Part shown: positions 56,217-64,000 of the stretch, in pieces
Position numbering within the stretch: the stretch's first letter is position 1
Layout of the letters: each line of letters begins with the position of its first letter
NCBI GenBank assembly: GCA_900642245.1
Contig: CAAAJI010000017.1
Span: forward strand, 288,912-352,911
Origin: Fragilaria radians
Taxonomy: Eukaryota; Bacillariophyta; Fragilariophyceae; Fragilariales; Fragilariaceae
Direction: 5' to 3'
DNA: 64,000 bases
Made by a program: the position numbers and the translations under genes
Notes under the pieces: model-generated
What the model was told of the DNA's origin: nothing
The model's input: only the letters and a program-made list of their open reading frames with translations
The model's database searches: none

Positions 56217-57636
56217 AATAAGATACTGCTATATGAATTGAATGAAAGGGGATAAGTCAAATTCTTTCGAGTCAAGATGTTGTAAAAACAATGGTGATTA
56301 ATTTAATCGAGATTCGAACAGTGAAATAAGATAAGATGGTATATAGCCCGAAAATTTCCACCGTATGTTTATGTTTGGAAGAGAAAAACAAGCTGTGCCA
56401 TATGAAAAAAAATGTTGTTATTGGTTGAAAACAATCCGTCTGTCCATGTAACTCTGATCTATGTATTGATGGGTTCGTTTGATGGGTAAGTTGAGATTCC
56501 GTGACACGATTCCTTTTTTCGAAACGTTTTGGCTTGGTAGGCGACTACTACTGGAGGAATGGGTACTATCACTTCCAAGGGTAAACCAAAGTGGGGAACA
56601 GTGTTCAAATGTTCAACACATGGGTATTTCATGTCTTCAAATAAAGGGATGTAATCTGGAATAACGTTAGAATTGGAAAAGGCAAAACTAAAATTAGACT
56701 ATTGCAACTTTTAGTTACAAGAATGTCTTTTTCTATTTTTTTAATTTCCACCCACGCATTTGAAAAGGAGTGATGTTAACTTCAATTCGGAATCTGCTTT
56801 TCAGGAAAGAAGGAAAAATGGCCAATACCGCGAGAGAAATACTACATTTAAACGTTTAGCATTCAAACATGTTCATTTAGGTAAATTGACGTTTTCCAAG
56901 TCGGACAAAGAAATCCATGATCAAGCTGGAGATAGAAAAGGTTTTTTGAGGAATCAAGATATGAACGAGATGATTTGCACTGAGTGTGTACTGTCCATGG
57001 AAGGAAAAAACGTCAACTGTAAAGTTATTCTTGGCGTCATTATCGGATACAAGAAAAAGAATATGGTTGAATTGAGAGCAGGTGAAGAATAAGTTTGATC
57101 CAGCTTCAGATCGCCCGACTGAATGAGTGCTCAGACTAAGAAAATTAGGTCATGAATGGAGATCATGAAGTTTTGAACGCCTAATTTAGAGGATAAGTGT
57201 TCAATCAATATGTTATACTTTTCTTGATTTCACCACTCCCTATACATGAACTTTGCATACCATATTTCTGTAGATACATTTCCAATACTCGCTATGCTTA
57301 CTTCATGCTCTTGATTGGTGACCGATACGACATCATCTAATCTGCAAAATAAAACGAGCGAAGCCATACTACGTTGAATACAGCCTATTGATGGCTCGGT
57401 TAGATTTACCTAAGCGTATTAGTTGATTTTATTAAATTAGTGTTCCGCCAGGCTTCTTCCCAATAGACTATTAAGGATTTTTGCCTAAATAAATAAAATC
57501 ACTAGTAGATTGGTTGGCCTTGGGAAGGCCAAACTACAACTGCATTAAAGATTGCGTTAATATCACTTTCACGTACGTTGATTCAAGACATCATCAAATC
57601 AGAAAAATCCTGTTGCATGTCACGAAAGCTTTAGCA
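56217..57636. promoter_or_regulatory. Divergent intergenic region
   Basis: 1.4 kb between the divergent amidophosphoribosyltransferase and SET-protein starts. A Lys-rich plus-strand frame (about 56760-57092, no ATG at its start) and a 61-codon frame at 56479-56664 have no similarity that I recognise; they could be remnants of a lost gene. No repeat was recognised. Confidence 0.4.
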
Positions 57637-59304
57637 ATGAATATGCTCATTGGGAATTGTGGACTCGGAATCCTACTTGTATTTTTACCATGGGATGTCA
57701 CAGGCTTTGCAGCCAAGCTTCCAATGATATTTTCACAGAACGGAATTTTGAAAAAGTCATCAATTCCTTTGTTTGCGTCATCTCTATCCACAAGTCGTTC
57801 TCGTTCGGCTTCCAACTTACAAGATTGGACCCGAGTAGGAGGCGGTGCTTCGGAATCAGGACTTAAACTAGGTGGTGTTGCAATCCAAGAAAGTTTATTA
57901 GGTGGATTGGGATTGATCATTTCCTCATCCACGTCTTCCATTCCTACGAATACCATCCTTGTGTCGATACCAACATCGATGGCAATCACCGTCGATAGTT
58001 CATCAGGTCCAGATGATGCATCACTTACGGATTTGGCTATTAACAATCGAAAGGAACTTCGAAAATTACCCTGGTTTGTGCAATTCAGTGTCTATTTGCA
58101 AGCCCTGGATAAAATCTCATCCCAACGTGAGGTCTCGACGAAAGGGACATCTGTTTTGCCAATGCAACCTTGGTTAGATAGCTTACCAAGATCCTTTGAT
58201 ACACCGATCCACTGGTCACCCTCAGACTTGGAAAGTCTACATTACTCTCACATGGTAGATTCCGTGACAAGGCAACAATCGGAATGGAAAACTCTCTATT
58301 CCACAGTCGAACAAATTTCGAAACCTTCTCTTAAACTTACATATACTGACTTTGTTTGGGGATGTGAATGCGCTCGCTCACGTGCATTCTCAGGGTCTTA
58401 TACAGGTTCCGCCTTTCGCCCCGAAATTTATGCCTTTACACTCATATTGGTTATTATATACGCTGGTTTGGGATTTGGTAGTTTGGAACAGGCTGCCAAC
58501 GGTGCTGGACTCGTGCTTTGCGCTTCAATTTTCAAAGATTTTATCCTTCCAAAGCTCTTCCAGTCAAAGAAATATGTAATTTGCCCCATTATTGATATGG
58601 CGAATCACAACTCTTTACAAGCGACTGCTGAGGTTTCGTTCGAATACTTCGCGGATGCCTACACACTGGCTACCACATCTGCAGTAAGCAAAGGATCCGA
58701 AGTTTTGATTTCCTACGGGACTCGGTCCAATGATCAGTTATTACAATATTATGGCTTCGTTGAATCGAACAACCCTCATGATGTCTATATCATGCCACCA
58801 CTGGGTGAGTGGAATATCGCAGCCCTGGAGGATGCATGTGGAGTGTCCGCATTTGAACCTGGACGATTGGAACGGCTAAATCGTGCCGGCCTGTTGGGTT
58901 TGGTGGGAGTCCCCTCTGCTTCGGATGATGAAGACAATCGCGCCAATCCAAGGGGTGGTGTGGTGGTGACCAGGTCGGCTGGCCTCGATCCAGCAGTGTG
59001 GCAAGCACTGCGGGCATTGGTGGCTACTGCTGATGAATGGGAGGCCGCAGGAGAGGCCATTGGTAACTTCTCTGAGCTCATGAGTCCTAGCAATGAACTC
59101 CGAGCCCGCAAGGCGGCACTTCGGGCCATACAATTGGAATTGGCATCCAAACCCACTACTCTAGAACAAGATGTGGAATTGTGGAAGCGACGCTCGTCCA
59201 AGAGCATGGATAAATACGAAACGCTGGCTTTGGAATTTCGAATAGAAAAGAAAAAGTTACTTCATGAAGTAATGTCTGACTTAGTATCTCAAATCGATGC
59301 GTAG
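57637..59304 (+). CDS. SET-domain protein lysine methyltransferase, RuBisCO-LSMT-like, plastid-type presequence
   Basis: Single exon, 555 aa from the first ATG (57637; a second, in-frame ATG is at 57643). The open frame extends upstream but without ATG. The N-terminus is a signal peptide (IGNCGLGILLVFLPWDVT) ending GFAAKLP, then Ser-rich, fitting plastid import. The SET region is split, as in the RuBisCO large-subunit methyltransferase family: an early WGCECARSRAF, then YVICPIIDMANHNS (NH.. of the SAM site), SKGSEVLISYGTRSNDQLLQ and YYGFVESNNPHDVY. The C-terminal part fits the LSMT substrate-binding helical domain. A hydrophobic segment (~residues 270-285 and 295-315) interrupts the SET fold and is unusual. 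The targets could be RuBisCO, aldolase or others. It is convergent with MGDG synthase. Confidence 0.9.
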   Translation: MNMLIGNCGLGILLVFLPWDVTGFAAKLPMIFSQNGILKKSSIPLFASSLSTSRSRSASNLQDWTRVGGGASESGLKLGGVAIQESLLGGLGLIISSSTSSIPTNTILVSIPTSMAITVDSSSGPDDASLTDLAINNRKELRKLPWFVQFSVYLQALDKISSQREVSTKGTSVLPMQPWLDSLPRSFDTPIHWSPSDLESLHYSHMVDSVTRQQSEWKTLYSTVEQISKPSLKLTYTDFVWGCECARSRAFSGSYTGSAFRPEIYAFTLILVIIYAGLGFGSLEQAANGAGLVLCASIFKDFILPKLFQSKKYVICPIIDMANHNSLQATAEVSFEYFADAYTLATTSAVSKGSEVLISYGTRSNDQLLQYYGFVESNNPHDVYIMPPLGEWNIAALEDACGVSAFEPGRLERLNRAGLLGLVGVPSASDDEDNRANPRGGVVVTRSAGLDPAVWQALRALVATADEWEAAGEAIGNFSELMSPSNELRARKAALRAIQLELASKPTTLEQDVELWKRRSSKSMDKYETLALEFRIEKKKLLHEVMSDLVSQIDA

Positions 59305-59445
59305 CAAAGCAAATCTTAACATTAAAGAGTCATTCTATTATTGGATATAAAAGTCACTTATTCCGTCGTATGGATTCAGTGCTTGATCATAACTTCACAA
59401 TGACCTCGGGAAAGAATGCAAATGTAGGACATCACTATTTCCAGA

Positions 59446-61068
59446 CTATGCTCGCCTTTGATCTCGTCCTCTTGAAAGTGATACTAAGGCTGGTTTTGTT
59501 TTGAAAACCATATCAGCCAAGTCCTTGGCAATGTCCAATGTCGCTGACGGGCGTGATGCGGTGAAGGCAGCATTTTGCAGCTTGGCCATAGTTTCCGGTG
59601 AGGCTAACCAGCCACGAACTGTCTCAGCAATTACACGAGGATCGGAACTATACGCTCCGAAGCCTGATTCCTCTACGTAGGGAACATTGCCTTCTTCTTG
59701 ACCAGGACTTTTGAAAAAATAAGGTAGTAGATAGGTTGAGTTATCGTAAAAAATACCTGACGTGCGAGTTGAAAAAACATTTTGACTTTTGACGTTGGTC
59801 ATTGAACGAAATACACTTACAGAAACGAAAATAGCATACATGGAAGGCCACAAATAGACGCCTCTGCTATGGTTCCAGGTCCAGCTTTGGTAACCAAGGC
59901 ATCGGATGCTCGCATCCATTCATCCATATTGTTAACAAATCCCTGAATACTCACTTGAACACCAGGTCCAAAATCTGCATCGGACAAAGCCTCCTTCGCT
60001 TTTCGATTATTACCACAAACAACAACCATTTGATACGCAGGCGACGAGCTTGCCGAACCCAATGTTTCCCCTAGAGATTTGGCAATATCGACAATTCCAC
60101 CCATACCGTCTCCTCCTCCGACAACAAGGACAGTCGGGAGGTCTGTTGCCACTCGTAGAGAATTCCGCAACGCAACCTTTTGCTGTGCACTGGTAGCTTG
60201 GGAAGCGCTAGTGGGAGTAGACGACCAGAACCCTTGACGAATAGGAAGTCCATACTTCAAGATTTGAGATGAGTCCAAGTTTCTATTCCGTGCCAGCTGA
60301 ACAAGGGCGTCTGAGGGTACAAAGCAGCGATCAACACTGAAGATAGAGATCGACGAGAGAGCGAAAAAATAAGTCCTTGGTAGTAGTTTGATGAAATGTT
60401 TTTCATAAACATTTTCGCGTAACTTACTTTGGATTAAACCAGGTGGGATGTGCTCCACCCAAATCTGTCACGACGGTAACAAATGGTGTCTTCCGAGCAT
60501 TGGTCTCCTTGGACTTTCCATCAGAGTCGAGGTAGGACAAGGCTTTGAGTGGAATGTCTTGACAAAGTGGATGTACAGAAACAATCATATCAGCTCTCCG
60601 ACTAGGGGAGCCTTCGGGGGATGATGTGCGACCTAGACATTCGACAAAAGAATCGAAACAAAAAAGATCCATGACCCATTCATTAAAGGCAAGTCCCAAT
60701 GGTGTGGCTCCAAGATGATAAAACCAATCCCACAAAAAGCTGTATTCTGCCATGATTTTGTACATTCTCGGATAATCGTTGAATGGCCAAAACGGTCCAT
60801 ATTCTGTGAAGATATCGACAATATCACATTGAATTTTCCCTGGATAGAGCACTTCTAGTGCGTCTCGTAATGCATTAGCCGATGCCCGATGACCACCACC
60901 CGTATCTGACATCAGGATTTGAATCTTACAAACATCCGAAGAAGGTATGGCTGATGCAATTGCAGTTATCCTGCGATTTACAGATCGAACTGAAAAGGAC
61001 AGTCCCTCATCCAGACGCAGGAGTATCACATAAAATACAAGTTGAATTAGCCAAGACTTTCGAGACAT
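59446..61068 (-). CDS. MGD: Monogalactosyldiacylglycerol (MGDG) synthase, three exons
   Basis: Transfers galactose from UDP-galactose to diacylglycerol to make the main thylakoid lipid. Exons are 60428-61068, 59821-60336 and 59446-59707, with introns of 91 and 113 nt (GTAAGT donors). Phases restore TWFNPNVDRCFVPSDALV and MLFSFLPGQEEGNVPYVEES; the product is 472 aa. The N-terminal GT28 half has ILMSDTGGGHRASANALRDA, DIFTEYGPFWPFNDYP and VTDLGGAHPTWF. The C-terminal half has VLVVGGGDGMGG and VTKAGPGTIAEASICGLPCM, which bind UDP-galactose. The N-terminus (SWLIQLVFYVILLRLDEG-LSFSVRS) is a signal peptide plus Phe-type plastid transit stretch, so it acts on the plastid inner envelope. This gene is the best single evidence for a plastid-bearing host. 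Confidence 0.97.
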
Positions 61069-62130
61069 ATCAATCCCTCACAAAATAATTGTCGGAAGGA
61101 GAAGGTTAAAATGACGATGATGACTAGAGATTTGGTTGAGTGACTGACACGAACCTTTGGTTTTGACACACTTCACAGGGGGTTAGATTAGAAAAATTTA
61201 CGATGTAGAATCTCGTTCATCGTTCCAGTTGTCCCCACATTAGAGAAAACTGCTACATACGAACTATTTTTTCTATAACCCCCCGTTTTATGTTTATCAT
61301 TAAGGGTATATTATCATTACCTCCTACTCATGCGACTTCTCTAAATAAGACTAGAAGAAACTCCTTACCTTACCCCTCAAATATTTTTAATGAAGCAATG
61401 TTTTTGCCTTTGACAAAAATATTCTATCGGCAATTTTCCATACTGGAATGTTTAAGCCTTCCAAATGGTCCGCAAATTAGTTCTGTAGTTTTTCAATCTA
61501 CCAACATCAGTCACATCAGTTGCTTGCTGTTTCATCCGTGAACCCCTTGAATATTCACTTACCCGGCATAAATAATTACGAGATGTTGCATGTGATCAAT
61601 CAATACTTAAATCTTGTTGAATCTATCCTAAACTATTTCTAACTCGCTTTGAAAAATCATTGAAGATATGCAATATTTTTTGCGGCATGGAATCAACAGT
61701 ATCAATGGAGAAAAAAAGTGTGAAAAGTTATGTTGAGTTTCAAGAAAATGATTTGACAGTAGGGCATTGAGAAAAAAATTTGCTACCTGGAAAGAAGTGT
61801 TGACTTCTAGATTGCATAAGAATAAGGACATTTTCCAATCGTGAATGGTCAAATATCGCAACACTTTCTTCCTGTAACTAATTTTTTAATCAACACCTAG
61901 TAACGACATTCAAAGTCAGAAACAACAGTTTCAGTTACCCAAAGCATACATAAAGGAATGAACACTTTGCCAATAAAGAATCTTCCTTACTCTATCTTAA
62001 ACTCATTTGGTAAAATTATTTAAGGTATGCAATATCTTTTGCAACAAAAAAAGCATCCATAGTAGTAACATAACAATTGTTTCATAGAAGGCATGATCTG
62101 TCAAATCATACTTTTGGTTGCCAGAGCCAA
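61069..62130. other. Gene-free region with a local degenerate duplication
   Basis: 1.06 kb between two minus-strand genes. An imperfect direct repeat is visible: CTATCCTAAACT..GAAAAATCATTGAAGATATGCAATATTTTTTGC-type sequence at about 61625-61710 recurs at about 61993-62075. Shared pieces include TATGCAATAT.TTTTGC. The frames at 61290-61541 and 61628-61864 have no similarity. Confidence 0.5.
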
Positions 62131-63450
62131 CTAAACCTGTTCCTTTGACTCCCAAGCTGATCCCAGTGATACTCTTGATGCTTTTAGCATTTCTTCCTCT
62201 TCTTCTGAGATGTCCACAGCAGCGGATTCCAAGATTCTGTTACTCATAGTCCACGTAAATGTGATATAGAACATAACTGATAAATCAGTTATGTCATCAC
62301 CAAAGGGATCATGCATTTTTTGTCCCAAGAGTCGCAACCCGTTTACAAAAACGGCTTGCAGCACTACAACTAAGCCAGTTACGATATCCGCCAGATATGG
62401 AATTTTCTGACCTTCTCCAGTTTTGTATGCAGATACAACAGCAAAGAGAGGCAAGTATAATGCAGCCAACAGCGATATAAAATGAACGAAAAAGAAAGGA
62501 ATGGGCAAATCTGCGTCATCAAAGATAGAGCTAAAAGCAGCTCGAAAGCGTAAGATGTGATCTCGAAATTCGAATGCTAATTTGTCATCAATCTCTCCAT
62601 TAGCATGACTCTCTCTGACTTCACGGAGGGCCCAAACCAACAACTCACGATAACAAGAGCTACCTTTATCTAAACCCATATCATTCATTCGTGAGAGCTC
62701 TTTTGAAGTCAACAAACCAAGATCTTCGTTAAGCTTGACGAAAAAGTTGGAGTAGTTGTAGTGGATGGAAAGTCCTACATATCCAGCGACATTCGCTGCG
62801 TTCATATATCGTACAATTCGTTCTGCTTTTGTCTTTGAAAGATAGGCTTTGCCTAATGTAGCAACATCAAAAATACGTCCTTCAGCGGACATACAAGAGT
62901 TATATTGTTTGAAGTAGCGTGCGTAGCTATTGTTGACATAAAGTGTTAGGAAAAACGTGATGAAGCCACCAATTGTAGTTAGATTACTTTCGCCAAGGCC
63001 TGAAGCAAAATCAGATATGGTCCAGAAACGAGCTTGCAATCTAACCATGACATACGCTAAGATCGTTATCCAAGTAAGAGAATCGTGCAGAAGAAAAGTA
63101 ACAACTGTACCATCGAAACAAAGGAGAGATTCCCATACACCATATTCACCACGCAACAGGACGGCTCTGCGATGCTTTTCAATTTTTGAAAGCTCTTCCC
63201 AGGTATAGTCATCCTTGTGGAGAAATTTAAGACATCGGAAATAAGGTGACGAACGCTTTTGGGAAGGGTTCGACGTAGAATTTCCCGCTGTTCTTTTTTC
63301 GTTTTGTATGGCTTCCGTTGGTGAGATATTTGCAGGAATCTTGCCCTCTCTTGAAATTCGAAAAGCAGAAATGTTACCTTCCATATCATCGGCCTCGTAA
63401 ACATTACTTTGACTTGATTTCCTTGATGTTTCAATATTTCTCACGTCCAT
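62131..63450 (-). CDS. Bestrophin-like anion channel
   Basis: 439 aa, single exon. Family features are GEYGVWESLLCFDG near the start, the pore-helix region with GGFITFFLTLYVNNSYARYF, EGRIFDVATLGKAYL, a conserved VAGYVGLSIHYNYSNFF, DDADLPIPFFFVHFISLLAA in the third helix, and LGQKMHDPFGDDITDL, equivalent to the bestrophin NPFGEDDDD calcium clasp. Four to five membrane segments fit the fold. In algae related proteins (BST) supply bicarbonate to the thylakoid lumen for carbon concentration; others carry chloride. The first ~75 residues are polar and basic with no clear signal peptide, so plastid targeting is not supported and another membrane is possible. The C-terminus is acidic (SEEEEEM). Confidence 0.85.
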   Translation of the reverse strand: MDVRNIETSRKSSQSNVYEADDMEGNISAFRISREGKIPANISPTEAIQNEKRTAGNSTSNPSQKRSSPYFRCLKFLHKDDYTWEELSKIEKHRRAVLLRGEYGVWESLLCFDGTVVTFLLHDSLTWITILAYVMVRLQARFWTISDFASGLGESNLTTIGGFITFFLTLYVNNSYARYFKQYNSCMSAEGRIFDVATLGKAYLSKTKAERIVRYMNAANVAGYVGLSIHYNYSNFFVKLNEDLGLLTSKELSRMNDMGLDKGSSCYRELLVWALREVRESHANGEIDDKLAFEFRDHILRFRAAFSSIFDDADLPIPFFFVHFISLLAALYLPLFAVVSAYKTGEGQKIPYLADIVTGLVVVLQAVFVNGLRLLGQKMHDPFGDDITDLSVMFYITFTWTMSNRILESAAVDISEEEEEMLKASRVSLGSAWESKEQV

Positions 63451-64000
63451 CTGTATACTAATGTATTAGGTTTCACTCCTACTTACGACGCTTCCTTGAA
63501 GATTATGGTTCAAACCAGAATTTCTGTCTCTTCACTATATTATCAATATTTTTGGCGGAATGCTTTGTTCTCAGGAATGAGTTCATATCTCAATTTAGGA
63601 CTCAACATTTTCTCTGGATTTTTGTAATAGTATGAAGTCTGTTAGACAATTCGCATTTCTTGTCAATCCATCTAAACTAAGGAATAATACCAGACTTCGT
63701 TGGCCAATATTGTTCAATGGAAAAGTACTTAAATGCCATTTTTCTTACTAGTATCAAGTAAATTCAGTATGTAAGATTTCCAAACTATTTTATCAGAGTT
63801 TCGTATCTTCTTACTGCCTAGCTATACAGTACATATTGAAACTTTACGAGCTGATCCTTCATTTTTCAATAGATTTTTTTCATACATACAAACATTCCTT
63901 CAATAAAATTAAGTATCAATCGTGCCTTGAAATTTCCAACAAACAAACTACATTTGTTAATTTCGGTAAACCAATGAGCAGTGGAAAGTTAAGATAAAAT
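63451..64000. other. Upstream flank of the bestrophin-like gene
   Basis: 550 AT-rich bases at the window end. The promoter of the bestrophin-like gene should be here; no frame, repeat or RNA gene is seen. Confidence 0.4.

Noticed and set aside
56760..57092. 110-codon Lys-rich frame between the divergent amidophosphoribosyltransferase and SET genes
   Set aside because: The frame has no ATG at its start and no recognised motif; kept only as a possible gene remnant.
58785..59207. 140-codon minus-strand frame plus two more overlapping frames inside the SET gene
   Set aside because: They lie antisense to a strongly supported coding region with protein motifs; the longer frames reflect the locally higher GC, not genes.
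1..64000. CRISPR arrays, rRNA genes, bacterial operons or prophage
   Set aside because: No regularly spaced direct repeats, no rRNA sequence, and spliced eukaryotic genes throughout.

Overview
The window is nuclear DNA from a photosynthetic eukaryote, most likely a diatom or a close ochrophyte relative. It is AT-rich. Genes lie on both strands, and the spliced ones have short GT-AG introns; the fifteen resolved here are 62-123 nt. Four proteins start with a signal peptide ending in a Phe-containing motif (GFAP, GFAA, LSFS, SSFS), the mark of import into red-algal-derived secondary plastids. One of them is an MGDG synthase, a plastid lipid enzyme. The retroelement relics resemble the Ty1/copia elements known from diatoms. 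Species is not determinable from the sequence alone.

Layout. 0.3-4.5 kb: an unrecognised type II membrane protein, DNA polymerase alpha subunit B (POLA2) and tRNA-Lys(UUU). 4.5-9 kb: gene-poor, with a foldback repeat and a cluster of GGAYGTTTTGT inverted repeats. 9-14 kb: MYCBP; a BMT5-type rRNA methyltransferase apparently fused to a C2H2/S4/RluA-like pseudouridine synthase module; a plastid-type aspartyl beta-hydroxylase. 15-19.6 kb: an EXS transporter-like protein convergent with a mitochondrial-type CoA-transferase. 19.6-25.3 kb: mostly empty apart from a PRL phosphatase. 25.3-33.7 kb: peroxisomal acyl-CoA oxidase, a Ty3/gypsy reverse transcriptase relic, a plastid-type MATE transporter and a second copy of the dispersed repeat. 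33.7-41.6 kb: a TPR protein and a 1412-residue metallo-beta-lactamase/cyclic-nucleotide-binding protein. 41.6-47.2 kb: copia gag/protease relics, then PIG-O. 47.6-50.5 kb: a TMCO4-type hydrolase. 50.5-54.2 kb: gene-free, with a copia integrase relic. 54.2-63.5 kb: amidophosphoribosyltransferase, a plastid-type SET methyltransferase, MGDG synthase and a bestrophin-like channel.

Most genes are unrelated housekeeping genes, as expected in a eukaryote; there is no operon. Themes that recur are lipid and acyl-CoA metabolism (CoA-transferase, acyl-CoA oxidase, MGDG synthase, PIG-O) and plastid import. Exon structures for POLA2, acyl-CoA oxidase, the MBL/CNB protein, PIG-O, amidophosphoribosyltransferase and MGDG synthase were worked out from splice signals and reading phase. 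Two genes (POLA2 and the BMT5 fusion) each contain an apparent one-base frame break that may be an assembly error or real.
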